This document shows positions 20,958 to 31,772 of a DNA stretch of 64,000 nt, piece by piece. The notes under the pieces are model-generated. The model searched no databases. It saw only the letters and a list, made by a program, of their open reading frames with translations, and was not told the DNA's origin. The stretch is from Calonectria ilicicola. Taxonomy: Eukaryota; Ascomycota; Sordariomycetes; Hypocreales; Nectriaceae. Position 1 is the stretch's first letter; each line of letters begins with the position of its first letter. A program made the translations under genes and the position numbers. The stretch lies in contig CP085830.1 in NCBI GenBank assembly GCA_020809705.1, forward strand, positions 1,364,001 to 1,428,000, in the 5' to 3' direction.

Positions 20958-22372
20958 ATGCGCTGTCTACACCTTTGTTCTCTAGCCCTTAGCCTAGGGT
21001 TGGTTAACTTGGCATTTGCAGGCCCATGTCGTGGACGCATCTCGACCCGTAAGTCCTGAATATGATTACAACAGCCCTTTCTTATCTGAATGAATATAAT
21101 ACAGGATCGAAGTCAGACCCCTCGCAGCCTACAGCAGGGGCTTTAGCAACAAGTAATTCCAACCCAGCCTTTGATCAACCACTCATGGATGACGCTTTTG
21201 AGAATGGCATCGATTCGGCCTCTGAGCCCACGCGCTATCCTACGGCAATTGCCACCGGTCCCGTAGCCGGAACTCCTTCCAGTCAGACTCCAGAAGCAAC
21301 AGCCGCGGAGACTACCAGTCAGGCTGCCAATGAAGCACCTGATGAAACACCGAATAAAGAACCTTACAAAATGCCCCGCAAAAAGCCGAATCAGGCACCC
21401 CAAGAAGCACCTACCGAAACTCCCACCGAAACAATCAGCCCACCGTTCGATCTACCTCTTGCAGCTGGCTTCTTAGGAAATGCCATCATTCCAATTACTC
21501 CAACTACTAGCCGGGCCGCGAGCGAAACACCTAGTGAAGCATCTAATAAAGAACTTGGTGGTATGCTTCGCAAAAGACCTAGTCAAGCACCCCAGGAAAC
21601 ACCAACCCAAACACCAAGCGAAACACTCAGTCAAACAGCTACAGAAACTCCCAATGGAACTCTTAGCGAAACGACGAGCGAAACACCCAGTCAAACACTC
21701 AGTCAAACAACTAGCGATATTCCCAGCGAGACTCCTCCCAGCGAGATTCCCAGTGCCACCAGTTGTGACGCAACTGTCGTTCCAACTCTCACTTTACCAA
21801 GTCCAACGCCGATTTATGAAAACGGCAGATATGACGATTACTACGCGCAAATTACATTGCCATTTCCTGTTGGGGTTTACTCTTCCTTTGGAACAACAGT
21901 ATTCGTTAGCACAAACGGATTAGTGTCACTAAATTCAGGTTCGACAAGGTTCAGCAATGAACAATTACCTAATTACTACATTCCGAGCGTATCCATACTT
22001 CCTTATTGGGATGATCTAATGCTCGTCGAGAATTCAGGCCACGGTTTATATTACGATGTCTTTAACTCTTCTCGCGGCCGACAGGCCACAATTGAATGGA
22101 TCGTTACGTCTTTTTCTGATAAATCACGATACTACCATTTTTCAACGACCTTCTATGAATTATATCCCGGAATAGTCAATACTTCATATTATGCTATGAC
22201 ATCAAATGGAGATGGCGCAACGATCGGCGCTCAGGACCTCCTTAACAACAAGTTTATTCAGTATTCGCACGACACGGCAAATTCTGTTCCTGATGGAACA
22301 TATTTGGTGATAGATACCACGGGTGGGACCGGATCTACTACTACGGGCAGATTGAATAATTTCCAATGTTAG
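20958..22372 (+). CDS. Secreted Thr/Pro-rich repeat protein with beta-sandwich tail
   Basis: Two exons, 20958-21048 and 21105-22372, flank a 56-nt intron (GTAAGT donor, ACAG acceptor). They join in phase to 452 residues. Exon 1 encodes a clear signal peptide (MRCLHLCSLALSLGLVNLAF, cleavage after AFA). Residues from about 95 to 255 are a low-complexity stalk made of degenerate ETP-, SET- and SQT-type repeats, with one larger unit occurring twice (NKEPYKMPRKKPNQAPQE and NKELGGMLRKRPSQAPQE). The C-terminal 190 residues form an ordered domain with VSTNGLVSL, LPYWDDLM, YYHFSTTFYE and DGATIGAQD motifs, as in nidogen/PA14-like fungal surface proteins. An O-glycosylated adhesin- or wall-associated role is likely. 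No GPI signal is visible at the C-terminus. Confidence 0.82.
21300..21760 (+). repeat. Degenerate coding tandem repeats in the secreted protein
   Basis: Short repeats of 12-15 nt encode ETP/SET/SQT units. They are nested in a larger duplication whose two copies begin near 21,353 and 21,547. Copies differ by scattered substitutions. Such arrays in surface proteins often vary in number between strains. Confidence 0.65.
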
Positions 22373-22692
22373 ATGGTGGCATAGAATTGACCCTAGTCCA
22401 GCAAAACCAATGGCTCTGTGTATAACTTACCCTCTTTGGCATGGTCGATTCCATGACGTCATGAAAAGATTACGGAAGCTTAGGCGTAGATAAGCATAAC
22501 CTGGGTGTCTTGCGGATCGACCACCGTTTAATTTTAGGGACGGTGTAATTGTAAGGATCCGTACTTCCCATTACGTCAATTAGCCCGTCAGGCCAAAAGA
22601 TAAGTCAATAATCGCAATGCTTGCAATTACAGGTACGGATAACAGCTATTAAATAGGGTCTCGTGCGCCCGGTTGCACAGGTCGTAACAGTA

Positions 22693-23158
22693 ATTAGCAT
22701 CCCACTTTGTGTTTTCAGCATCCTCTTTGTACCTTAAGTATATATATAATTAAAAAAAGCTATAATAAATATATAAAAATATATATAAAATAAAAAAAAT
22801 AAATATTAATATATTACTAATTTATTAATTTTTTTTTAAATATATATATATATAATATATTTTAATTAAATTAAATTAAATATTTTAATAATATATATTA
22901 AAATTTAATTTTAATATAAATAAATAATATAATAAATAAAATAAAATTCTTATAAAATAAATTATATTACAAATATTTAAATATAATTTTTGTTTTATTT
23001 TATAAAATTCTTTATATATTTATTTCTTTTTTTATTTAAAAAATCTTATTTTCAAGTACAAAAGATACCTCTGCTTAGTAATTAAGACCTTTAAAGGACC
23101 CACAAATTGCTTAAATAGGTTAAAAAAGGATGCTCATTACACAAAGTAGGATGCCAAT
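22693..23158. mobile_element. MITE-like element with terminal inverted repeats, RIP-mutated interior
   Basis: The left end (ATTAGCATCCCACTTTGTGT) and the inverted right end (ATTGGCATCCTACTTTGTGT) match with only two transition differences. Similarity extends about 50 bp inward through a second GCATCC motif. Both ends are flanked by TA (22691-22692 and 23159-23160), the target duplication of Tc1/mariner/pogo elements. The roughly 300-bp interior is almost pure A+T. No transposase frame remains, so this is a non-autonomous copy or a decayed one. It lies about 320 bp beyond the stop codon of the secreted repeat protein. Confidence 0.72.
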
Positions 23159-24363
23159 TACGGAGTTCTTAATTTTATCACATATTCAAGTAGCAATAAG
23201 CGCATATTTCATTCTTTTCTATTAAATTATCATAATCACCCGCTAGGTTCTTCTCTTCCATCAATTGCCATGACCCTATGTGTTTAATCATGCTCTAGGG
23301 TAGGTCGATTTAAGCAAGGTGAGTTTGTCTAATTAAAACGGTAGATATGAAAGTGCTTTGTCGCTGATTCCATCTTTTTTATTTTCCTTTTATCCTGGCT
23401 GAGTCTAAATGGACCATTGGGTTCACACTAATAACGTTGTCAATAAGCTTATAAGGAAGGATGAGGAGCAAACAAGGGACACCTGACCGTGCTTAAATTG
23501 GTCAGTGTTGTGGTACCAGTATTTGGGAGCCATAATAAGTTGTTCTCACTGGGTATCATTTAGAAGCGCAAGATCGAGGGCAGGATTGCGGAACAGTCCA
23601 CGTGGGTATGATGTGACCGGCGTGCGTGTGCGCAATACGGGACGGACGGGATGGTTTTTGTTAGCACTAAGCATCTGTGGCGCCGCATTTGTGTGTGGCC
23701 GTACCCGCACAGCCCCAGGAGGTTGACCCCAGTCTAGCACCTAGTGGCTTGGCTCCCGACAAGCGGCCAAGCCTCCTCTTCGTCAAGAATGGAACCGGCT
23801 TGATGATGAATCGGTATTGTCGAACTGGGCCAAGCTGCCATCGTGATTTGAGAGATGATGGGAGGTGTCTTCCGATGCTTCCTCTCCGACCGGAGTTGGG
23901 TCACGATGTCTAGAAAACTTCCTCCTGGCTTTTACATTTTTACTTGTTATTCTTACCTGTTTCTCACCGATGAGGTGTAGGGATGCGCCCGCCGAAGCTG
24001 CGATGGGGCGTCTCGGATGTGCCATCCCCACGCGGGACATCCATCCCCGCAGCCACTGGCAGTCGCTGGACCGGTGTGCGATACTAATGTTTGGCGGGAT
24101 CGAAACGGCATTGGTTACTTTGGAATTGAGATCCGCTTAGCTATATACAAGGCGCTTGTACGTGCCCATGCTTTACAGTTTGCGACTTGGGCTAACGCGA
24201 TGCCTCCACCTTGACCACAACTGTGTTAACCAAAGCCGTCGTCTCTGCCACAGCTGGGGACAAATGAGTCTGCCAACTCGTTACAAAATGTACTTGTTTA
24301 AATAAATCATGCCCTCTTCGATGTCTAAGACTTCTATTTGTGCTACAGCTTCAAAATACAGCC
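23159..24363. other. Intergenic, no supported gene
   Basis: The right part (23.5-24.2 kb) is GC-richer and has overlapping frames of 60-90 codons on both strands, none with a domain or matching splice signals. The last 100 bp are the probable leader of the gene at 24,364. Confidence 0.4.
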
Positions 24364-25770
24364 ATGGCAAAAACTTACAGTCAAGTCCTCCAAGATCCCG
24401 CTCCGTCCTCCACGCCCGCCGTTCTGAGGCCGGCGGGGCAAACCGTTCCAACTAAAGGGCCACCGCCCCCATGCATCCCACTGTCTCATCCTCGCATCCA
24501 ACCAACCCCTGAGCAGCCCACTGTTCAACCCACTGTTCAACCCGCTGTTCAACCCGCTGTTGCCCCTGCCCCTAGTCCACTGGGCGCTCCTGCTGCCAAC
24601 TCGAACCATGAAGCCAGAGTTGTCTTGGTGGCTGGAGGTTCAAGTCAGAAGCGCAAGCTCCCAGACGAAGAAGGCGGCAAGAAGCCAGGCAGGCGCCCCA
24701 AGAAAAAGGCCAGAAAGAGCAAAAAGAAGAAGATGCAGAGCAGTGGCAGTTTAGGAGACGATGATGACAGCAGCTCAGATGGTCACAAGTGGGCATGTCA
24801 TTACGTCCGGCACAGCCTCGATCGAAACAGTAGGTGTGCAGTAAGAGAGTTCTCTAGGTTCTCAGACCTCATTCAACATCTACGGAGGGAACATGGCCCC
24901 CCTGAGGAACCATACTGTCCGCGCTGCTTGGAGTCGTTCAATGAGGCGAGCGAGCGGGACCTGCACGCAGCTGATTGCCGCACTGTGGTGCCCCAAGAGT
25001 TCCTTACCACAGACGAGCTCGGTGCAATTAAAGCACTTCGCTTGTCGAAATCAGAGCTCCAAGAGGCAATTCAAGGCCCGCTTCCAGACACTAAACACAC
25101 CATCTGCCTCCTCAAATGGTTCTACATTTGGGAGAAGTTTTTTGACGGCGGCCCCGGCGTGTCACCCTACCTTGGCCCCCTCGTGGATGAGGTGGCGCTC
25201 GCTCTGCGCAGCCGGAATGGCCCAAATCTGGCCGCCACCCTGCAAAATTCTGCCGGCCTCCCAGAGCCCGCGCACTTGGATGCTATGGAGCGTGCCGCCT
25301 ACGATCCTTCTCCGCCGGCCCCGCGATATAGGACTCCTCGCGTGGTTCAGACTCCCGACCTGGCGTCGGATCTGCAGTCGGACGTGGAGCCGGACGTGCA
25401 ATCGGACACTCAATCGGATATGCAACCTGGCATGCAATTCGTTGTGCGACCAGCCGTGCACCCAGGCGCACAACTGGATGTGCAACCGGACGTGCAGTCA
25501 GAATTTCAGCTGTCACCCGGCATTCCACAGCCCCACGAAGCCGTCTTCAATAGCGACGACTGCTGGCTCCTCGCCAGCATGAACATGGTCCCTCCCACTC
25601 ACTTCCCGTTCTACTTCACTCAGCCGACGCCTCCAACTATGCCGCCTCCTCCAGACCCCGACGATCATCACCTCATAGGTCCCGTCGTCTCAGCACATGC
25701 TATGGAGCAAGGACCCACCGCTGGTCTCTATCTGAACCCTAGCAGCACATGGGCGCAGTTCCCGGGCTAA
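24364..25770 (+). CDS. C2H2-like zinc-binding basic protein with two repeat tracts
   Basis: This intronless frame gives 468 residues from the ATG at 24364; an upstream GTG-headed extension of eight codons is not a start. A Pro-rich N-terminus contains QPTVQPTVQPAVQPAV. It is followed near residues 108-128 by a strongly basic KKPGRRPKKKARKSKKKK nuclear signal and an acidic DDDDSSSD patch. The zinc-binding region spans about residues 143-205: WAC, RCAV, a QHLRREH pair and YCPRC with a later H and C. This is the fungal C2H2-like arrangement seen in many proteins of unknown role. Near residues 335-380 a second repeat tract runs in DVQ/DMQ/DTQ units. Probably a nuclear, DNA- or chromatin-associated protein; targets unknown. 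Confidence 0.75.
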   Translation: MAKTYSQVLQDPAPSSTPAVLRPAGQTVPTKGPPPPCIPLSHPRIQPTPEQPTVQPTVQPAVQPAVAPAPSPLGAPAANSNHEARVVLVAGGSSQKRKLPDEEGGKKPGRRPKKKARKSKKKKMQSSGSLGDDDDSSSDGHKWACHYVRHSLDRNSRCAVREFSRFSDLIQHLRREHGPPEEPYCPRCLESFNEASERDLHAADCRTVVPQEFLTTDELGAIKALRLSKSELQEAIQGPLPDTKHTICLLKWFYIWEKFFDGGPGVSPYLGPLVDEVALALRSRNGPNLAATLQNSAGLPEPAHLDAMERAAYDPSPPAPRYRTPRVVQTPDLASDLQSDVEPDVQSDTQSDMQPGMQFVVRPAVHPGAQLDVQPDVQSEFQLSPGIPQPHEAVFNSDDCWLLASMNMVPPTHFPFYFTQPTPPTMPPPPDPDDHHLIGPVVSAHAMEQGPTAGLYLNPSSTWAQFPG

Positions 25771-27433
25771 GCCCATCCTCAATGGTACCCAACATACGTT
25801 TTGACTTATGGGGCAGCATGGTCATGGTGATTTCAAACTCGCGCTCAGCGTTGCAGTGAATTCATTTCTAGAAAAAGAAAGGAAGCGAGCGAAAAGAAAG
25901 GAGGGTCTTCATTCATCGCACAACTTGAGGTGAAGTGTGAAATCAACCCAGCTTATCCGATAAAATTCTCGTTTTTTTTTTCTCCTCTTGTTTTGATGGG
26001 ATTGAACTCGCCGCGGGGCTGCTTGTGAAGTTAGTAAGCATTGACCCGACGGTATTTCGACGGTCCGGCCCGCCCCTGGTTATAGACAAACGCTACTTGA
26101 TTCACTGTGGATAGACTTATTTTAGTCTCATTTTCAATGTTTTCAATTAGATAGAATAGGATGGTCAGGTAGATCAATACATGCCCTGATATAGCCAGTT
26201 ATCCGTCCCCGTTTTTGATCAGGTCCCAGTTGATGTAAGGATAAGCCATGTGGAAACAATTGTTGGAGTAGGCCGCATTGGCAAGCTTCGGCCAGGGAAT
26301 CAATCTCGTAAGACGGCATCTTGCCCCCAGGTGGCTCCACATGTCGCCCAGCGCTCGGAGCTAGACTCAGTCAGAGTCATCATCACTCAATTCATTCCAG
26401 TTGGCGGTAGAGCCACAGCTAGTAGGCTTGTTCTCATCCATATTCCGTTTGCTGTTTTTTATGGTGAGAAATACAGCCCATGAAGGCGATAGCTTTTCCC
26501 CAGAAAAGGGGTAAAGCTTGAAATAGCAGACCAGCCCTATGTCCGTGCATCAAGTATGAGCCGTAGAAAATCCGGCATCAAAGGGCTGGAAGGTAAAAAG
26601 TAATTGAGAATCTTATCCGGACCTTATGAGTATAGCTTTAAAGCTCAAAGTCATGATGAAATATGCGATGGAAGGCATTTAAATTAGACGTCCGCTTGTC
26701 CTTCGCCCAGGCACGAAATTTGAGGATTTCCTTTGTCGCACAGGAGTAAGCCGGATTAAACACCTGTCGTCTTGGGCTGATTCCAAATTTCTTTCCTACT
26801 TCAAGTGTGTAGCAGGTTACTTCAACCATTTTCCGGCGTCAAAGCGGAACAAAATTGATGCATCTGCCGAGATCGTATGCGATGCTCGCAGAATTGCTTT
26901 TTTTTCTCTTGCGATGCGCTAGCTCGTCCTTTGGTCCGAATATGTGGGGCAATGCCACGACTGGACATGTACAGTGATCTGTCCGAAAACCAATTGCTCC
27001 TTTTCCTTGGACTCGTTGCCAGGCTAGATAATGGAGAAAGGGTCTAATTTTAGATTTGTTCGGGGCATTTTTTTCCTCTACCGCGCTGACAAATAAGCCT
27101 AGCCAGCATAGTGTAGGAAAAGCAATTGCGAGCTGCGAGATGCGCGATGCAAAATGCCGTGCACGCGGCATTAATCTCCACTACCGCCGAAGGGTTGCGT
27201 TTACAGCCTGAGCGCCGATGTTTCCCGATTGCTGCCAAAATCGTAGGCCACGTAGTTGAGTTGATTGTCGGACTGAAGCTGCAAGTGTCGCGTTGGCAAA
27301 AGCCACAGATGCACGAAAGCATTCGCTGTCACGCCATTGAGCACAAGCAAGAAATGCGGCAATGCAATGAGTTGTGATCCAATCATCTTACATCAACTCG
27401 GAAGTTCAATATCCGCGATCTCGTCAAACAAGT
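25771..27433. other. Intergenic, no supported gene
   Basis: The stretch holds short frames only. A minus-strand frame (27171-26839, 110 codons) begins with a hydrophobic segment but shows no domain and I do not support it. Composition is unremarkable. Confidence 0.4.
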
Positions 27434-27441
27434 CTATATAA
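27434..27441 (+). promoter_or_regulatory. TATA box for the small protein gene
   Basis: CTATATAA lies about 115 bp before the ATG at 27553. The leader after it is rich in CAA and CCAA units without G. Both features mark highly expressed fungal genes. Confidence 0.65.
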
Positions 27442-27552
27442 GGAGGCAGTCTCTCTCTCCCAGAAGCCATCATCCACTACCAAACAATCCAACACTTCCA
27501 ACCAACAAACAACAACCAACAACTTCTTCAACCTTTCCAACCAACAACCAAA

Positions 27553-27809
27553 ATGTCTTCCACTGAGCAGTTCGTCGTTCCCCTGCCCACCTCCACCGGG
27601 CTCTCTCAGCCCGCTGGTAAGTCAACCCCCCAAACACTTCTTTCTCCAACAACTTCTCACAATCCACAGGCCAGCTCCTCAAGGGCGCCACCGACGCCGA
27701 GGGCAAGCCCTCCGCTGCCGCCCTTCTGGTCGGTGTTAAGCTTGACCTTGAGGCCGAGGTTCACTTGACTGCTCGTGTCAAGGGTGATCTCACGGTGGGA
27801 CTTTATTAA
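27553..27809 (+). CDS. Small 67-residue conserved-looking fungal protein
   Basis: Exons 27553-27616 and 27670-27809 are joined across a 53-nt intron (GTAAGT donor, CACAG acceptor) to give 67 residues. The sequence opens with MSSTEQFVVPLPTSTGLSQP and closes with LTARVKGDLTVGLY. There are no cysteines, no signal peptide and no membrane segment. I recall small proteins of this type in several Sordariomycetes but know no function. The strong TATA box, CA-rich leader and biased codons (GCC, GGC, AAG, CTC) suggest abundant expression. The gene is absent from plain frame calls because each exon is short. Confidence 0.75.
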
Positions 27810-28122
27810 GGAGGGGAATAGCCCCATTGATGATGGCGTTTGAAGGAAATGAGAGTGATCCATTGGTTTGACATCGAAAGGGTCCTATGTCGTTATGACC
27901 AAAACTAAACAATAGAACTGGCTTCTATTCTTCTATCATTTTCTCGTGTCTGCTCCAGCTTGGTGATGCGTAATCTATGAGGCTTCCCATCATCTTGAAA
28001 GCCAATCGACTTTTAGCTCCGCCCATTACTTCGAGGATAACAAGATCATAGGCCTGCAACCTACATATATAACCCATGCAAAATATGCAACAAGGGGCAA
28101 TCCCACAAAAGAAATACTCTGA

Positions 28123-29660
28123 CTATTGCGGGGTGCATCCCTCAGATGGATATGAATCATTCCCTAGGACATCAACCTGCGGCTCGTCCGACTGTCCTTG
28201 CTTGGTCGAATACCCACTGCGCACACTTTTCTCCAACGCTTCGAGCCTCTTCTTTATCCAAATAGCTTCTGTCAAATATTCTGCACCCTCAAAATCGTTC
28301 TCGAAATCTTGGATAATTGATGCCAGTTCCTCGCAGCGATATCCATCTGAACTAGATGCCCAAACACCCTTTAGCACTTCCGGGACGTAAAAGCCTCCAA
28401 GAGGCCGAATGGCAGAACATTGCCTCGCCAATAAAATGGTCTCATCACAGAAGTCATGTGCCTCTGCCAACAAATCAGGATCATCAAAATCCACTATGCA
28501 CAGAACCCGACCCAGAACGGATCCCATCCAGAGCAATGTTGCATAGCCACTTTGATAAGACACAAATGCTCGCAGCTCCATCAATGTTGCTGTAGGCGCC
28601 ATTGCTACCATTTGAAGCGTTTGAACAGTCTGTTGAAGCAGAGGTTTCTCGATGCGGATAATACTGTACAGACATTCCAGTTGGTATCGGTGTTTTACAG
28701 GCTCTCGAGTATACAATGCCGCTTCTGCTCGAGCTCCCAGCTCAAGGCTCAAAAAGGCGTGCTTTTGGTATCTCAATGGGCGTGATGTGGGTGAAAGATT
28801 TGCAGCCTCCCAAAACCATGGACCAAGTTTGACTTTTGGGCTCATTAAACTTTGCAATGTCTAGATTCTCAATATTAGTGAATAGATAAATAGTTGCGAA
28901 GGTTCCGCTTATTTACCAGATATTGACAGAGGCCATAGATGTGATGTGGCTCCTCAAATTCATGCAATCTGCCTTGGGCAACTGCATCTTCCAACATGAA
29001 AGCCAGCATGTCAAGATGCCTTTCAGTATGCCTATGCTGGCGGTCGATCCATTGCTGCTGTTCATTAACTCTCTATGTCTCAGCTTAGGACATATGTTTT
29101 CATTACTTACCTGGCAAACGTTGATATTATAGACGGTGTACATTTTGACCGGCAATGGTTGTTTTGGGTCCTGCAGAGACATTCTTAAAGCTCTCAATGC
29201 GGTACCATATAATTCCAGTGCTTTTACTTTGGAATCTTTGAATTGGATAAAGTTGTATGCGGCAACAAGCGCCATCACAGATGCATCAAAGGCTTGGTTG
29301 TGCCCCATTCTGCGGGGCAGATCAGCGATAAAAGTACCTCCGTAAGCACGCATGTCAAATCTGAGGTCCTCAATATTAAGGATGAAGACCAAATTAGATG
29401 TCACGCGCGTCGAGTTGTTGCTTGGGCTTGCTTTTGGAGCTGGCCTGCCTTGTTGACTTGACACCCACTTGATGCGCTTCACCCCACTTCCAATACAGGG
29501 AATCAAAAGGCGAGTGCACCTCCCACATTTTGGCTGACTCTTATCGCACTTGATTATATGTCAGTTATCGAATACCTTATAATTTTAGATCATAAAAACT
29601 CACCCCCTTTTTCGCTTTGCGACAGGCTTGACAGCCCAAGCTTCTCGGCGCACCTGTCAT
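28123..29660 (-). CDS. Zn2Cys6 fungal transcription factor, four exons
   Basis: Minus-strand exons: 29660-29604, 29548-29111, 29057-28917 and 28860-28123, with introns of 55, 53 and 56 nt, all GT-AG and in phase (457 residues). Exons 1 and 2 together rebuild the DNA-binding cluster: cysteines at 10, 13, 20, 27, 30 and 37 with spacing C-x2-C-x6-C-x6-C-x2-C-x6-C, split exactly before Cys20. The cluster is followed by GSGVKRIKWV. The rest is the usual helical fungal regulatory region, with CQQWIDRQHRH at the exon 2/3 border and a Pro/acidic C-terminus. It should bind CGG-type half sites as a dimer; no coiled coil is obvious. Neighbours do not form a clear pathway, so the target genes are unknown. 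Confidence 0.88.
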
Positions 29661-30812
29661 GAGGTCTCAATTCAAACCGGCGAAGCTGCGGGTTTGCCAC
29701 AAGAAATTCAAGAAGAGGAGTTCAACACGGCAAATCTGGCTGGTTTTCCTGCCTATTAATAAGCGCCTAGCTGAGTACAACACGTGGAGATGACGAGTTT
29801 CAGCCGCTAATTGCCAAGGCCCCAGTCGAACGACAAGGCTGCATCCGAGCAGGGGTCTATGAGGGTGGCTTCAGGATCACTGACTTGTTTACAGAAATAG
29901 CTGGTGTAAACTTAGAACGGCATTGGAATGGAAGTGCTAGAATGAACCACTGCTAAGTATGAACCTTCCTGTATCCCCTCTTTCTTTTGATCCCAACACA
30001 TGCTCACTATTTGAACAGATTGGATTGGCATACAAAAGCCACTTGGCCCCCAACTTCATGGTGGCGTGCCGATCACTTGTCTGCCGGCCCACACGCACCT
30101 CGTCGCCCTACCCGCCTTCATTCTTACGGTTACATCATATCCTGATCAATGAAGCGGCGTGTATGTAGCATTCGGATAAGATTCCGAGAAATAGGCTGCG
30201 CCTCTGTATTAATAAGTGTATATTATCAAGACTGCCGCTACGACGAATATCAACACCGCAGTCGGACAACCAGCAATATCACATCCATTATTCTCACTCA
30301 CAAACCTGATCGTAATTATCAAAGCCATTAAATTATTTAACAGTTTTCTTGTTATTCTTTCTTTACTTGTACACAATTCTAACTACCCATCAACGTCAAC
30401 ATGCCAACGCGCTAAATAAGCTTGGAGATGCAAACTGAAGACAACAAAGACATTGCAGTGCCCTAGAAATACCATCTCCAAACCGTTGTCCCATGACAAG
30501 CAGCTTTAGAGCTACTATGTAGAATATCCATTGAGCATGTCTCTCGGTCGTTCTAACCCGAAGTACAAACACCATATTTTTAACCTGCTTAGCCCGGGCA
30601 AGAGCGATGTCATTGTACTGCCCGAGAATGAATCCAGGCATACACGCCAAACCACAATTGTGTTATCAACAGTGAATCATGACCGTGAATCGAATCCCTC
30701 TCATTCGCCTCCGCCAACTTACATGGTTACCAACCCTGTTGCCTGCTCAATTGTGCACATTCGTGTTAAACAAATAACGTGACACACAACAAATTTAATC
30801 AACATCTTCACC
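29661..30812. other. Intergenic between divergent genes
   Basis: This stretch contains the promoters of the Zn2Cys6 gene (minus) and of the unknown gene at 30,813 (plus). Short frames have no domains. Nothing else is recognised. Confidence 0.4.
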
Positions 30813-31772
30813 ATGCCCCCCCTCAAGCGAGAGCCAACAAGCTCCCCGCCAAATCCTCGTCCCGCGCGTAGGGCTCGATCAGAGAGAAGCCCAAACACCA
30901 CAAACTCATCATCCACCACACCACTCGCGCACGTCAACCTCCGAGCACTGAAAGACATCCTCACGGACGAAATCGTTCATGAAATAGAAAAGACCATGAG
31001 CAAACGACCACACTCGGCACTGCAATCGGATCCCGTCCGATCTTGCAAACTCATCAGGCGGGCTGGCTCCGACGTCCCCGTCTTGGCCATCACCACCTTG
31101 ACCATGGGCGGCGAACTACCAACGCAGGTGCAGACAGAGCCCATCACAACCAGTCAAACCTGCCAAGATGACCGCCGAGATTCAACCTCAACCATTACCG
31201 CGAGCTTGAACCCTCAGGACAGCCAAGCCATCAACGCACGCATCCAATCCCTGGGCATGATGTCCGCAGAGTGGTTCCATCTCCTATTCATGCTCCTCTG
31301 CGGGACGGAATGCGAACCTGAGAGTTTTCAAAAGTCTCTCGCTATCGTCGAGGATAGATTGGGCACGCCCTTGAAGGAATTCATGGATGCCTGTCAACCA
31401 GGTTTCCAGTTCGGGAGCAACCAAGCAGCCATAAAATTCATGGCCAAGCTCCCATACACCATTTTGATGGCCACTGGGAAATTCACGCCTCAAGACATCT
31501 CATCATGGGGGCAGCCCGCATTTGACACCTTCATCAACAGAGTTCGAGATATCGTCGGCCTAGAGGAAGCCTTTTCGCTCCTATGCTTGACGTCCAAGCT
31601 GCCAGATCTAGCAAAGGACCCATCCAAGGCGGCCACCCAGTGGAAAGGCCTCCGACCACTATTCGCACGACTCGTGGAGCGCGACTACATCAAGAAGCAG
31701 GAGGAAGCTGTCCGCGCGATGAGAGAGATTGTTAGCAGCTCAGCTCGAAATCAAGACCCCGCGACGGATTAA
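30813..31772 (+). CDS. Uncharacterised basic N-terminus protein
   Basis: A 319-codon frame without introns starts at the ATG at 30813. The first 60 residues are disordered and basic (PRPARRARSERSP), suggesting nuclear location. Residues about 150-310 are helical and look ordered (GMMSAEWFHLLFMLLCGTE, then DRLGTPLKEFMDACQ), ending with a Lys/Glu-rich helix. I do not recognise the family. Coding-like composition, clean start context (CACCATGCC) and length support a real gene. Confidence 0.65.
   Translation: MPPLKREPTSSPPNPRPARRARSERSPNTTNSSSTTPLAHVNLRALKDILTDEIVHEIEKTMSKRPHSALQSDPVRSCKLIRRAGSDVPVLAITTLTMGGELPTQVQTEPITTSQTCQDDRRDSTSTITASLNPQDSQAINARIQSLGMMSAEWFHLLFMLLCGTECEPESFQKSLAIVEDRLGTPLKEFMDACQPGFQFGSNQAAIKFMAKLPYTILMATGKFTPQDISSWGQPAFDTFINRVRDIVGLEEAFSLLCLTSKLPDLAKDPSKAATQWKGLRPLFARLVERDYIKKQEEAVRAMREIVSSSARNQDPATD

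Noticed and set aside
24340..24363. Eight-codon N-terminal extension of the C2H2-like protein
   Set aside because: The extension begins with GTG; the first ATG at 24364 has a good context (GCCATGGC).
26839..27171. 110-codon minus-strand frame with a hydrophobic start
   Set aside because: No cysteine pattern, domain, clear promoter or splice extension; the hydrophobic segment alone is weak evidence.
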